DNA of 64,000 nucleotides from Arthrobacter bambusae (GCF_030812595.1 NZ_JAUSSZ010000014.1:41407-105406); one strand, 5' to 3'; shown: positions 52,066 through 63,215, numbered from the stretch's first letter. The notes: generated by a model from the letters alone, not told the origin. Made by a program: numbers and translations.

Positions 52066-52458
52066 TCAGGCCGAGGCCGATACCGGGACCAAGGCAGGTC
52101 GCGGGGCCAGTTGCTTCCGAGCCCAGCGGGCCAGCTTCTTGCCCTTGCCTTTCCACCAGTTGTCCTCATCCTTGTCGTGGTGCCAGCGGAAGATGATCAT
52201 CACCATCACGAAAACGCCCATGGCCACGTCCGTCCAAGACCAGAGGATTGCCTTAGCCAACACGCTGACGCCCATGACGACAATCGACGGCAACGCCAGG
52301 GTCCTGAAGATGGTGCTGGCCACGTAGCGCCGATGCGATCGTGGCACCGACAGGGCACGGACCATGTCGAAGCACACGCACACCACAACCATTGCCTGGC
52401 CCAGGTCCATCAGAATCAGCGCCGGAAGCGAGCCGGCGAACATTGCAGCGGACTCCAT
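52066..52458 (-). CDS. small integral membrane protein, unknown
   Basis: About 130 residues from ATG 52458; ATG 52443 with GGAG upstream and ATG 52584 are alternatives. Three or four hydrophobic segments are present (FAGSLPALILMDLGQAMVVV, TLALPSIVVMGVSVLAKAIL, 'DVAMGVFVMVMIIF'). A polar tail follows with RWHHDKDEDNWWKGKGKKL. No family recognised. Its 3' end abuts repeat array B. Confidence 0.6.
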   Translation of the reverse strand: MESAAMFAGSLPALILMDLGQAMVVVCVCFDMVRALSVPRSHRRYVASTIFRTLALPSIVVMGVSVLAKAILWSWTDVAMGVFVMVMIIFRWHHDKDEDNWWKGKGKKLARWARKQLAPRPALVPVSASA

Positions 52459-52633
52459 CCCCGCGCTCAACGGACTGCCTCCGTCGCCACGGGACGTGGA
52501 AAGGACACAACAGGATTGCAGAAAGCACACATACGGATAACCCCCAGAGACCAGGAACTGCGTTTGAGACCAACTAGGTTCCATTCAATCCGCTGGCTCT
52601 GGGGCCGGTCACGAGTAGCCGGTACTCTACTTT

Positions 52634-52660
52634 GCCCGGCTGGCTACTTGCACGCCGGGC
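52634..52660. terminator. GC-rich inverted repeat behind the histidine kinase
   Basis: GCCCGGC (52634-52640) pairs with GCCGGGC (52654-52660) across a 13-base loop, about 50 bases beyond the kinase stop (minus strand). More GGCTA/TAGCC repeats surround it. There is no T-run, so terminator activity is only possible. Confidence 0.3.
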
Positions 52661-52707
52661 GGCTACCCGAGCGGCTAGCCGGGCCGGAAACGGGCCAGGA
52701 ACGGTCC

Positions 52708-54408
52708 CTAATAAAGGGCCGGCGCGTCCGTCCGTGAGGCATCCTGGGGCGGACCGGTTGGCAGCGCCACAGTGAAGGTGGTTCCGCTCCCAGGCTTGCT
52801 GCTGCAGGAGATGCTGCCCCCATGGCGTTCCACGATGGACTTGGTGATGGACAGCCCAAGACCCACACCAGGAATCGCGGCCTGACGGGCAGCGTTGGTC
52901 CGGAAGAACCGCGTGAAAATCCTGGCCGACTCGTCCGAGGTCATGCCCATCCCCGTGTCCTTCACTTCAAGCTGGACCCATCCGTCGTTCCGCTCGGCCT
53001 TTATGGTCACCAGTCCGCCGCCAGGCGAATACTTGATGGCGTTCGATACGAGATTGTCCAAGGCCTGCCCCAGCCTCAAGGGGTCGGCGTTCGCCCACAG
53101 GGGCGCTGGTACGTCGGCGACAAGCCCCACGTGGGCAGCGTCTGCCTGCGCCCGGGCAGAAACCACACTGTTTTCGACCAGCCCTGCCAAATCCGTGCGC
53201 CTCAGATGCACGCTCTCCACAGCCGCCGCTGACAAGAGCAGGTCCTCCACCAAGGCCCGGAGCCGCTCGGCATTCCGCTCCGCAATTTCCAATCCGCTCC
53301 TCGTTGCCGGCCGGAGTTCCGGGTCGCCGCGGAGCACGAGATCCAGATTGCCCAGGATCGAGGTCAAGGGAGATCCGAATTCGTGCGAAACGTTTGCAAC
53401 CAATTCGTCCTTGGCCGCAAGGGCATCCACAACATCCGTCACGTCCTTGAAAACGATGACCGCACCACCAAAGCCGTCATCATTGTCGTTTTTCATACCC
53501 CGTGCGGCCGTGGATATGGCCCGTTGTTCGGTACCGGCGCCGAACCAAAGAAGATAGTCGGAGAATGTTTCCCCTTGAACGGCCCTCCGAACAGGTCCCT
53601 TTTCGAACGGAACCGGCGTCCGCCGGTCCTGACCGAAAACCAGCGGAGCTTCTTCCTCGGATCCGTGCGAGCCTCCCGCCGGTAATGCCATCCGCAGGAA
53701 TGCCCTTTGTTGGTTGTTGATCAGGAGGGTTTCACCCTTCGAATCGACGGCGACAATTCCGACGTCGATCGTGTCCAGGATTGTCTTGAGCAGCGTTTCG
53801 CGTTCCCTGCTCTCGGCCAACAATTGCCGCAGGGCCTGATCCCGCTGGCTCACCCGCCGTTGCTGAAGACGGGCATTGGCGCCAGCCAAACGAATGGAGA
53901 CCGCCATTGCGAACATCATGAGAGGCAAAAGCAGCGCCGAAGAAACGTCTGATGACGTAGGGCGCGGCAAGTGCGAAACCACTGACGGAAACGCGATGAG
54001 GAAAGGACCCGCAAAGCTGAGGACCAGGCTTGTCTTGGAAAGCATCCCTGAGGCGGACAGCCAGATCACGGGAAAGATAGCCAATGTGATGAGGCCTGGA
54101 ATCGCACTCAGGGCTCCGTTCCGCGTGAACCAGAGGGCGACAAAATCCAAAACGGGGATTGCCAGGCCTGCACTCGGCGACAAACGCTCCCACGGGACTA
54201 GCAGGCAGCCCAAGAACAGAATCCCGTGAAGGAAAAGTCCGGTGACAAATAACCAATTTTGGGTTAACCCCGGCCAAAGGGTGGGTGCCGCAATCGCCAG
54301 GCCCGCGATGATGAGCGTTAGTGGCAATTCACAGACAGCCAGCCGGGCGCGAGGCGTAAGCTTCCTGAAGAAACGGGCGGCCGCGCGAAAAAATGGCTGC
54401 TCACTCAA
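52708..54408 (-). CDS. sensor histidine kinase with PAS domain
   Basis: About 566 residues from TTG 54408, eight bases after GGGAAGGG; the open frame extends to 54504. The N-terminal ~175 residues have five or six membrane helices. A coiled segment leads to a PAS domain (~195-325, LKTILDTIDVGIVAVDSKGE). HisKA has the H-box NVSHEFGSPLTSILGN with His342. HATPase has DNLVSNAIKYSPGG, VKDTGMGM and 'GVGLGLSITKSIVERHGG'. It is divergent from an OmpR-type regulator, its likely partner. The signal is unknown. Confidence 0.9.
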   Translation of the reverse strand: MSEQPFFRAAARFFRKLTPRARLAVCELPLTLIIAGLAIAAPTLWPGLTQNWLFVTGLFLHGILFLGCLLVPWERLSPSAGLAIPVLDFVALWFTRNGALSAIPGLITLAIFPVIWLSASGMLSKTSLVLSFAGPFLIAFPSVVSHLPRPTSSDVSSALLLPLMMFAMAVSIRLAGANARLQQRRVSQRDQALRQLLAESRERETLLKTILDTIDVGIVAVDSKGETLLINNQQRAFLRMALPAGGSHGSEEEAPLVFGQDRRTPVPFEKGPVRRAVQGETFSDYLLWFGAGTEQRAISTAARGMKNDNDDGFGGAVIVFKDVTDVVDALAAKDELVANVSHEFGSPLTSILGNLDLVLRGDPELRPATRSGLEIAERNAERLRALVEDLLLSAAAVESVHLRRTDLAGLVENSVVSARAQADAAHVGLVADVPAPLWANADPLRLGQALDNLVSNAIKYSPGGGLVTIKAERNDGWVQLEVKDTGMGMTSDESARIFTRFFRTNAARQAAIPGVGLGLSITKSIVERHGGSISCSSKPGSGTTFTVALPTGPPQDASRTDAPALY

Positions 54409-54661
54409 AGTCGAGACCCTTCCCTGGAGATTCGCGAACCAATTATTGCTCCACGCGATTCCCGAAGGAAGCGCCCGGAGTCCACTATTCCCCCAAGGAA
54501 CCACAATGCGACGGCCCGAACGGTCCAGCTGGAAGTTCGGAGCAACGCTTAATCCACATATTAGATGCCAGATGGCGTCGATGCTTGTATCGTGAGTATT
54601 TGGGTTGCATTTACCGCATTGCGCTGGGCTGTGCGGCGATGTGCACCCTCAAGGATGTCCA

Positions 54662-55504
54662 ATGAGCGAGCCTGGGGTAGCGGTAGTCATTGAGGATGAC
54701 GAAGATGTGCGAAATTTGGTTGACGCCATCCTCAAAGAAGCTGGATTTGTGGTGCACTCTGCCGCCACGGGACGCGAAGGCGTCGAAGTCGTGCGGGATC
54801 ACCATGCCTCGGTGGTAACGCTGGACATCGGGCTTCCGGATATGGACGGCCACGAGGTGCTGCGGCGGATTCGGCAGTTCAGTGACGCATATGTCGTGAT
54901 GCTGACTGCCCGGCGGGACGAGCCCGACACGTTGACGGCTTTCCTCACGGGCGCAGACGACTACGTCAAGAAGCCGTTCCTGCCGCGCGAGCTGAGGGCC
55001 CGGGTCACCGCCATGATGCGGCGCCCACGCGCGGAAGCCGGGCTCGCGTCGCCGGAGGATCGCGGGGGTGCTCGGGGCGGGTACGACGGCGGTTCAGCCG
55101 GCGCCGCTTACGGCGGTTCGGGCGGGCCCGACGGCGGTTCGGCCGGCTCCCGTTCAAACGGCGCCGACCCGGCGGTGATCAAGCACAACGGCTTGGCCCT
55201 GAACTACAAATCACGCACGGTGACGATTCAAGGTTCAGCCTTGTCATTGACGCGAAGCGAATTCGATTTGCTCTTCGACCTGCTCCGGGCCAAAGGCGAG
55301 GTGCGGACGCGGGCTGACCTCGTGCGGGCAGCGCGGGGCGATTACTACGACGACGATGCGTACATTAGTGAAGCCGACGAACGCGCTGTTGAGACACATA
55401 TCGGGAACCTCCGCCGGAAGCTCCGTGAAGATCCGCAATCGCCCCGCTTTCTGCAGACCGTCCGGGGAGTCGGGTACCGGCTCACGCAGAAGAGGTCGGA
55501 CTAA
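54662..55504 (+). CDS. OmpR/PhoB-family response regulator with Gly-rich linker
   Basis: 280 residues; ATG with AAGGA seven bases upstream. Receiver domain 1-120 with acidic pocket EDDED, phospho-acceptor Asp55 (VTLDIGLPDMDG) and Lys104 (YVKKPF). C-terminal winged helix (~180-276) with LSLTRSEFDLLFDLLR, ETHIGNLRRKLREDP and TVRGVGYRL. Between them is an unusual ~45-residue linker made of Gly, Ser, Ala and Asp (YDGGSAGAAYGGSGGPDGGS). It is divergent from the histidine kinase, with ~250 bases between. Confidence 0.92.
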   Translation: MSEPGVAVVIEDDEDVRNLVDAILKEAGFVVHSAATGREGVEVVRDHHASVVTLDIGLPDMDGHEVLRRIRQFSDAYVVMLTARRDEPDTLTAFLTGADDYVKKPFLPRELRARVTAMMRRPRAEAGLASPEDRGGARGGYDGGSAGAAYGGSGGPDGGSAGSRSNGADPAVIKHNGLALNYKSRTVTIQGSALSLTRSEFDLLFDLLRAKGEVRTRADLVRAARGDYYDDDAYISEADERAVETHIGNLRRKLREDPQSPRFLQTVRGVGYRLTQKRSD

Positions 55505-55528
55505 GCGTTTCGAGCCCTGCCTTCGACG

Positions 55529-55984
55529 TCAGTCGTTCCGGAGTACGTAGCTGTCCTTCAGCTCCTGGACTGTGAGGTGGCCGCATTCTGCCACTTCCTT
55601 GAGGAGCGGCCGGGCCTCACGCAATTCACTTTTTCGAATGTGTTCCTCCAACTGCGCTGCGAGGTCCGCAAGGCGGACACCGCCAACCATGGTGGACGAG
55701 GTCCGGAGGCTGAGGACCGCGTTCAGGGCCGCTGCCACGTCGCCGTGCTCGACGGCGGTCGCCAGGATTTCGTATCGCTGCACCCAAAGTTTCGCGAAAT
55801 CGCCGGCGAACGTGCGCGCGATCAGCGGATTGTCCACTTGATCTTCCAGGAGCTGGAATTCTGCAAGGTCAAGAATGGGAAGTTCGGCGAGCGGGACGGC
55901 GGGCAGCGCGTTCGAGCGCTCAGTCAAGCCGGGATGGCTCGGATCTGAGTCCTCGTTGACCTCGCTGGAAGCTGAACTGAACAT
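55529..55984 (-). CDS. Hpt-like protein lacking the phospho-accepting histidine
   Basis: 151 residues. A disordered N-terminus is followed by a four-helix-bundle Hpt-like domain (~40-150). The family motif H-x-L-K-G-x5-G aligns with Leu91-Ser-Leu93-Arg94-Thr95-x5-Gly101, so the histidine is replaced by leucine and the lysine by arginine. It cannot act as a normal phosphotransfer protein. A binding partner or decoy for a receiver domain is possible. It lies between the response regulator and the Tad pilus operon. Confidence 0.6.
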   Translation of the reverse strand: MFSSASSEVNEDSDPSHPGLTERSNALPAVPLAELPILDLAEFQLLEDQVDNPLIARTFAGDFAKLWVQRYEILATAVEHGDVAAALNAVLSLRTSSTMVGGVRLADLAAQLEEHIRKSELREARPLLKEVAECGHLTVQELKDSYVLRND

Positions 55985-56110
55985 AGCCCAATGCTACTTT
56001 CTGAATTCCGGAAAAAACCGAACTTATGACTATCTTAAGGAAATCTTAGGCCTTTCTTGATTCATCCCCTTTTTTGTGCCCGCAGCCATTCGGACAATGT
56101 AATAATGCGC

Positions 56111-56995
56111 CTATCCTCCGCTGAAGGTGGCTATCGCGTTGATGACGGCGGGACCCAGGATCGCGATGAACAGCACGGGAAAAATGAAGAGCAGAAGGGG
56201 GAAGAGGACCATCACCGGAAGCTTCATGGCCTTCTCCTCGGCGCGTTGGCGGCGCTTCACCCGCATCACCTTCGCTTGTACCCTCAGGACACGGCTGATC
56301 GCAATGCCATAGGTATCCGCTTGGATCACGGCCTGCACAAAACTTCGGAGCTCCGGAACGTTAGTGCGCTCGGCAAGTGCCAGATAGGACTCCCGGCGGC
56401 TCCGTCCAACCTGCATATCCTGAAGCGTGCGCACCAACTCCTCAGCCAGTGGCCCCTTCCCATTTTCTCCGGCGCGAGCCATTGCTCCTTCAAAGCCGAG
56501 GCCCGCTTCGACCGAGATCAGCATTTGGTCCATGGTATTTGCAAGTTCCAATTGCATGGCTTTTTGACGTTCTTTTCCTTTGCTGTACAGCATTAGGTCC
56601 GGAATAAAGTATCCGAGCAATACCACAAATATCCCCACGAGTTTTAGGATTCCGCTTGAGCTGTTGGCGCTGATCAAAAACCCAAAAAGTGCGCCGCACA
56701 ATCCAAGGAAGGGTTTGGCTGCGAGGACCCGCCCCAAAGGGAGCGACGGCGGGCGTCCGGCAAGTGCGAGCAGCCGGTCCAGCTTCTGGACGTAGCCTCC
56801 GGGAGTCAGGCGGTAGCCGATGAGCTCAAGCCCACCGCCACGACTTTGCGGACCAGTCTCGGCGATGTCTTCGCCCCTCGTCAAAAGCACCCGCACGGCA
56901 CGTTGGGCTTTGCGGTCAACCGACAAGAATGACCACGTGAGGTAGGCGATAGGCAGGGGAACCAGCAGGAGGGAGAGAAGGAGCGAGGGATTCAC
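56111..56995 (-). CDS. tadC: Tad pilus assembly membrane protein TadC
   Basis: 294 residues from GTG, with GAGG six bases upstream, directly behind tadB. The type II secretion F domain (~150-270) holds 'MDQMLISVEAGLGFEGAMARA' and 'RRESYLALAERTNVPELRSFV', with membrane helices on both sides. It forms the inner-membrane platform with TadB. Last gene of the pilus operon. Confidence 0.88.
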   Translation of the reverse strand: MNPSLLLSLLLVPLPIAYLTWSFLSVDRKAQRAVRVLLTRGEDIAETGPQSRGGGLELIGYRLTPGGYVQKLDRLLALAGRPPSLPLGRVLAAKPFLGLCGALFGFLISANSSSGILKLVGIFVVLLGYFIPDLMLYSKGKERQKAMQLELANTMDQMLISVEAGLGFEGAMARAGENGKGPLAEELVRTLQDMQVGRSRRESYLALAERTNVPELRSFVQAVIQADTYGIAISRVLRVQAKVMRVKRRQRAEEKAMKLPVMVLFPLLLFIFPVLFIAILGPAVINAIATFSGG

Positions 56996-57003
56996 GGGTC
57001 ACC

Positions 57004-57936
57004 TCAAAATTTCAAGTCGATGATCTTGCGCATCCAGAGACCGCCGATGGTCATGAGGATGACTGACAAGCCGATCATTCCCCAACCAAGCGGCTGCGTG
57101 AACATCACATTCATGTAGCCCGGATTGACGAGCAACAGCATGGTCACGATGCCGAAGGGCAGGGCCATCAGGATGTATCCCGAGAATTTTCCCTCTGCGG
57201 CCAACGATTTGATGTGTCCCTTGATCTCGCTGCGTTCGCGTATGGTCTCGTTGACCTGATCCAAGACCTCCGCAAGATTTCCGCCCACCTCGCGGTTGAT
57301 TTGGATTGCTTGCGCTATCCAGACGAAGTCCTCGCTCCGCATTCGCTCCGCCGTATCGTTTAGCGATGCCTCAAGATCACGGCCGAGGCTTGTCTCCGTA
57401 ATGATCCTGCGCATTTCCTCGGACGTTGGGCTGGCGGATTCTGTGGCTGCGGCATCGATGGCACGAAGTATGCTGTGCCCGGCCCGCAAGCCACCAGCCA
57501 GAAGTTGGAGGGTATCCCCAAGCTGATCATCGAATTTGGCGCGCCTTTTACCGGCCAGGGAGCTCAAAAAGAGCCTTCCCACGAAGGGCGCCGGGATAAA
57601 GAAGAGAAAGGCCACGAATGGGCCGCCGATGACCAGCCCGATCAACGCCCCGACGAATCCGCCGGCGATCACCAGGATGAAGAAGTCCGCCTGGCTCATT
57701 CGTAGCCCGGCATTCTCGAGTTGTTCACGGTTGAAGAGCCGGACGTTTCGCCTACTCAGGACCCCATGAACTACTTCGGTGGCAGAACCGGCAAAACGGG
57801 TCAGCTGGGACCCCGAGCCTTCATGATAAGGCCGCCTTCGATCGAACGGAACTTCCGGGGTTCTCGGCAGGATCACAGCCACCCCGAAGAGCAGGATGGC
57901 GGAAAACATCAGAACCATTCCAGTCAAGAGCATCAT
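57004..57936 (-). CDS. tadB: Tad pilus assembly membrane protein TadB
   Basis: About 310 residues; two adjacent ATGs (57936 and 57933) follow AGGGG, the second better spaced. An N-terminal helix, then a T2SSF domain with 'FDDQLGDTLQLLAGGLRAGHSILRAI' and 'EDFVWIAQAIQINREVGGNLAEVL', and closing helices. It lies eight bases after tadA and eight before tadC, so it is co-translated with both. Confidence 0.9.
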   Translation of the reverse strand: MMLLTGMVLMFSAILLFGVAVILPRTPEVPFDRRRPYHEGSGSQLTRFAGSATEVVHGVLSRRNVRLFNREQLENAGLRMSQADFFILVIAGGFVGALIGLVIGGPFVAFLFFIPAPFVGRLFLSSLAGKRRAKFDDQLGDTLQLLAGGLRAGHSILRAIDAAATESASPTSEEMRRIITETSLGRDLEASLNDTAERMRSEDFVWIAQAIQINREVGGNLAEVLDQVNETIRERSEIKGHIKSLAAEGKFSGYILMALPFGIVTMLLLVNPGYMNVMFTQPLGWGMIGLSVILMTIGGLWMRKIIDLKF

Positions 57937-57943
57937 GTTCCCC

Positions 57944-59469
<1,526 letters not shown>

Positions 59470-59470
<1 letters not shown>

Positions 59471-60663
59471 TAGACCACCACTCTTCTGTGCAGTTTGCGC
59501 TGCGCCGTGGCACGCCACGTCGGATTGAAACGCTCGACAAGTTGCTTGAGGCCTTTGACGGCCGGATCTTTCACCGCTTCTTGGAGCACGGGAATCCCGC
59601 GGTTGGTGGAGAACGCTACGGCCTTCGATCGGGGAATGCTCACGTCTACCGGGGCGCCGACAGTGGATTCAACGTCCTGGACCGACAAGCCCGACTTGGA
59701 ATCAGCCATGTTGAGCACCACGTGCCGGGTGGGAGGAAGGAGATTCAATTTCCGGAGGATATCCAGGCCGGAGCGCAGGCCCCGGACACTTGGAACGTCC
59801 ATGCCGGTCACCCAAACAGCGTCCGAGCATTGTTCCAGGGCAGCGAGCCCGATTTCGGGTAGCCCTGGCGCCGTGTCAACAACCACATATTGGAACTCGT
59901 GAGCCAGCTGCTCGAGGAGCCGGCCCACCTGTTCCGGCGAGATTTCGTCCGCTTCGACGGGGTTCTTCGGCGCACACAGGGCATAGATGCTCGCCGGGTG
60001 GACCGTGAGAAAGGCTTTGAGCACCAAGGAGTCCTGGCTGGCCGAAGGGGTAACGGCGTCGGTGACGGTGTGTTCCGGATTGAGGTAAAGACCCGAGGCG
60101 ACGTCACCGAATTGCAGGTCCAGGTCCACAATCACAACGCTCATCGGCGCGATCTTGCCCAACCCCACTGCGATATTCGTGGCGATGGTCGTCTTGCCCA
60201 CGCCACCCTTGGGGGAAAAGACCCCGATCACCAGACCCTTCGGGGCACCCGGTTGCTTCGGTTCCATGGTTCGCTGACGGCTGGCGAAGGACTGGCACGC
60301 GCGCTCAAGCATGATCCGTATCTGGGCCACGTCCGCATCCGGGCTCATGATGTCGCGAATGCCGGACCGCATGGCTTGGAGGACGAACCCGGGATCCAAT
60401 TCACTGACAAGGATCACGCTCAGTTCCGGCAACTGCACGTCGAAAACCGTCGCCAGGCGCAGGGCATCCTCCACAGGCACGTCGGGCCCCAGAATCAACA
60501 CTTCGAGTTGTTCCTGATTGAGCGCGCCGAACAACTCGGCCGGGTCGGCCGGCAAAATGCTCGTGAAGAAGGTCTGCACGCTTCCGGGCAGGCCGCCCGC
60601 AACAGCTTGGCGCAACCGTTGGTCAAAATCGGTGTTGGGAGTAATCAGGACAAAACGGCTCAC
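59470..60663 (-). CDS. cpaE: Tad pilus ParA/MinD-like ATPase CpaE/TadZ
   Basis: 397 residues from a GTG overlapping the cpaB stop (GTGA). An atypical receiver-like N-terminal domain (~1-125) precedes a MinD-type ATPase with deviant Walker A FSPKGGVGKTTIATNIA and VIVDLDLQFGDV. These proteins localise the pilus machine at a cell pole or site. Confidence 0.9.
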
Positions 60664-61409
60664 CGGTATACCCCGTTCTGCTGGATGACGGTGGGGCCAC
60701 TGTCTTTGGCATCCAACGGCTCTTTACTGAGCCAGATCTTTTCGAACTCAGCCGCAAAGACAATCTTCGAAGCGTCCACATCGCTCACGGCAACGGTCAG
60801 CATTAGTGAACCGGTGGGCAGTGAAGTGTCCTTGGAACCGGCCGCACCGGAGCTGGGATTCGGCGTCGCTTGTGCACCCGCTGCAGGCTGCGGGGCCCGC
60901 TGGACCATGGTCACAAGAACCTTGGGGATCGCCAGTTCGGTAGTTTGCTTGTCGCTGGACATGGAGATGAAGATTCCAATGTGGTCACCAGGAGCCAGTA
61001 GTCCCCCAACCACCCGCTGGGGTTCCAGTTGGAAGGAGACCTCCTGAAGCCCTGCCGGCACCTTGACGTCTCCGGGAGACTTGAGTGCGTCCGGGGCGAC
61101 CAGCCTTTCCGAGACCAGCGTCTCGCCCGGGACGAGGTCGACGGCGGCCACCTTGCCGGTGGAGTCGGCGAGAGTGTGCAGGGCTGACTGCGGGACGGCC
61201 GAGCCCGGCCGTTGCACGGTATCGAGGGAGTCTTTCATCGCGTCAACGGAAGTACCGGCCGGGATGGCGGTTTTGACTACTAGAACATCGACAGGAGCCA
61301 GGTTCTGAACTGCCCGTTGATCCGCGCCCTGAGCGTAGGAGAAGACAAGAATCACCCCGACGAGGGCTACCAGTGCCGCTGCCGAACCGGCCAACAAGCG
61401 TGACTTCAC
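60660..61409 (-). CDS. cpaB: Tad pilus assembly protein CpaB/RcpC
   Basis: 249 residues. One N-terminal membrane anchor (LLAGSAAALVALVGVILVFSY) and an SAF domain (VDVLVVKTAIPAGTSV ... LVPGETLVSERLV), then the RcpC/CpaB C-terminal domain (VSFQLEPQRVVGGLLAPGDHIGIF). In Gram-negatives it sits with the secretin. Here, without an outer membrane, it probably organises the pilus at the wall. Confidence 0.88.
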   Translation of the reverse strand: MKSRLLAGSAAALVALVGVILVFSYAQGADQRAVQNLAPVDVLVVKTAIPAGTSVDAMKDSLDTVQRPGSAVPQSALHTLADSTGKVAAVDLVPGETLVSERLVAPDALKSPGDVKVPAGLQEVSFQLEPQRVVGGLLAPGDHIGIFISMSSDKQTTELAIPKVLVTMVQRAPQPAAGAQATPNPSSGAAGSKDTSLPTGSLMLTVAVSDVDASKIVFAAEFEKIWLSKEPLDAKDSGPTVIQQNGVYR

Positions 61410-61451
61410 TTACTACTCCTGTGCTCGAAGATACTCAAAGAATGGATGAAG

Positions 61452-62483
61452 CTAGTTGGTAAGGCGGACGATGGTGGCGCCAAATGCGTCTACCGGGCCA
61501 AGCGAGTAGCCATCAGCCAGCGAGACGTACCTGACGAAACTCCCGATGATTCCACGGCAGTTTCCGGTACAGGCAAGAGCGTTGGACACATAGGAATTCG
61601 TGTTACGGAAGCTGTCCGGAAGGGTGTCGTTGCCGCTGAACTTCCATCCCGCCACTTTGAACGCGGCGAAGGACACCAGATGGTAAACAGCGCCGCTCCC
61701 TGTACCTGTGACGGCGTCGAACACCGGAAGCAGGACCACGACGTCGCGGCCAGAGGTGATGGTATCGGCCCACTTTTGAAGGGTGGCTGCGCAGTTACCG
61801 GGTGTACTGTTCCCCGGGGCGCTCCCGCCTTCATTGGTCGCGAGGTTGATGGTGCCGCCACACAGGCCAGGATCTTGGACGATCCAGCCGAATCCACCAG
61901 CAACAGTGGCTCCTGAGGGGCCGTAATTGCAGCTCGGATTAGCTCCCGAGCCGTGATCTTGGAGAAGCTGGAGCGCTCCGCCGATGTATCCCTGCACTTG
62001 GCAGATGGAATACACGAGCGGAAACGGAGTCCTGCCGGCGACGGCGCTCCCCCATTGGACACTCGAGGTGGTCACGACATCGCTCGTGTTGACGCCCATC
62101 ACGCGCGCGAAGAAGAGCGAGACGGCGTTCGGCGCACCGCCCGACTGCTGGGCTCCCCCGGTAACGGTGACTTTCCGGTTTGTCAGGTCCAGATTTATCG
62201 ACTTGACGTTGTTCAAGCCATCGATCGCGTTCTTGTTTGCGACGTCGGAGGCAAGCGGGGACGTGGTTGAGCAGTTCGGATCGCTCGTGTTCGCGGCGCA
62301 CTTCTGCGCTATGGCGAGGGCAGCGGCGTCGGACCCGTTCTGGACCTGCGCCCGTTCCGAGTACAACAGACCCACATCCACGGCGAGCGCGGCAAAACCG
62401 AGCAGGACCACCAGCAAGAGTGCGACGAGGACGGCAATCGCGCCGCGCTCGCCGTCGTCGTTACTGGCCATCAGCCGCCGCAT
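61452..62483 (-). CDS. TadG-like pilus-associated protein
   Basis: 343 residues; the ATG overlaps the tadE gene by 13 bases. The short leader ERGAIAVLVALLLVVLLGFAALAVDVGLLY is the TadG/TadE-type prepilin-like helix with the 'VQNGSDAAALAIAQ' motif behind it. The rest is an extracellular domain with many Cys and Gly residues (about ten Cys), suggesting disulfides. A surface-exposed accessory or tip component is likely. Confidence 0.85.
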   Translation of the reverse strand: MRRLMASNDDGERGAIAVLVALLLVVLLGFAALAVDVGLLYSERAQVQNGSDAAALAIAQKCAANTSDPNCSTTSPLASDVANKNAIDGLNNVKSINLDLTNRKVTVTGGAQQSGGAPNAVSLFFARVMGVNTSDVVTTSSVQWGSAVAGRTPFPLVYSICQVQGYIGGALQLLQDHGSGANPSCNYGPSGATVAGGFGWIVQDPGLCGGTINLATNEGGSAPGNSTPGNCAATLQKWADTITSGRDVVVLLPVFDAVTGTGSGAVYHLVSFAAFKVAGWKFSGNDTLPDSFRNTNSYVSNALACTGNCRGIIGSFVRYVSLADGYSLGPVDAFGATIVRLTN

Positions 62484-62845
62484 ACCATGACTCCTACTCC
62501 TTGCATGGGGAAAGGCCCCGCGATTCCCGTGAGGGTGCTGAGGGTGTACTTGATGGTCACGGACATCTGTGCTCCGGACGTGCAGCTAGCCGGGCTGAAC
62601 GTGAAGTTCGTGTCTGCCAGCTGCGGATTCAACGACACGGCAGCGTTCTTCGCCGCTGTCTTGGCGGCCGTCTGATCATTCGAAATCGCCATGACGCGAA
62701 CACCTTCACGCGCCGCGTTCGAGAGCGAAACCTGCACGTTGTAAGCCCTGCCGAATTCCATGATGCCCAAGAGCAGCATGATCAGGAGCGGTGCCAGGAT
62801 GGCGAACTCGACAGCCACGGCACCGCGCTCTGAAGACCTGGCCAT
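62471..62845 (-). CDS. TadE-like pseudopilin
   Basis: 124 residues from ATG 62845; the longer frame is a shadow. The TadE motif is clear: SSERGAVAVEFAILAPLLIM, with Gly before the processed AVAVEF and Glu at the +5 position. A helix (LLLGIMEFGRAYNVQVSLSNAAREGVR) and a small beta domain with two Cys residues follow. A minor pilin that depends on a prepilin peptidase not encoded in this window. Confidence 0.88.
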   Translation of the reverse strand: MARSSERGAVAVEFAILAPLLIMLLLGIMEFGRAYNVQVSLSNAAREGVRVMAISNDQTAAKTAAKNAAVSLNPQLADTNFTFSPASCTSGAQMSVTIKYTLSTLTGIAGPFPMQGVGVMVCGG

Positions 62846-62969
62846 GGGAGTCTGCCTTTCGTCCTGTGGAGGCGCGTGCGCCTGAAACAGGAAGGGAGCT
62901 TCTAGAAGGAAGGGAACTCGGTGGGTGGGATTTGAGCCCCACCCACCGATCTGGCTCCTGTGGTGACCG

Positions 62970-63215
62970 CTACTTTGAGCAACTGCCTGGGACTGCTGCC
63001 GTCGAGCCGGACGCTGCGACCGTACCGGTCCAGACTCCGCCCTTGACGCTGCAAGCCGTGCTATTGAAAGTCTCGACGAGATTGCCGCCGAGCAGTGACA
63101 CTGCGACGATGATGACAACAGCGATGAGGGCAACCATGATGCCGTACTCGACAGCGGTGGCACCGGTCTCGTCACACTGCGCGCGAGACACGGATTTTAG
63201 GACGTTGAAAATCAT
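62970..63215 (-). CDS. Flp-type pilin with cysteine-bearing C-terminal extension (second copy)
   Basis: 81 residues from ATG 63215, six bases after AGGAG. The Flp signature is complete: ETGATAVEYGIMVALIAVVI, cleaved after Gly, with the +5 Glu and the EY pair. The C-terminal part (ACSVKGGVW...PGSCSK) adds ~30 residues with two Cys, beyond the usual ~50-60-residue Flp. Very similar to the next gene, so a tandem duplication. Confidence 0.9.
   Translation of the reverse strand: MIFNVLKSVSRAQCDETGATAVEYGIMVALIAVVIIVAVSLLGGNLVETFNSTACSVKGGVWTGTVAASGSTAAVPGSCSK

Noticed and set aside
59890..61047. 385-residue plus-strand ORF
   Set aside because: It is antisense to cpaE and cpaB, both of which have clear domains and overlapping starts and stops.
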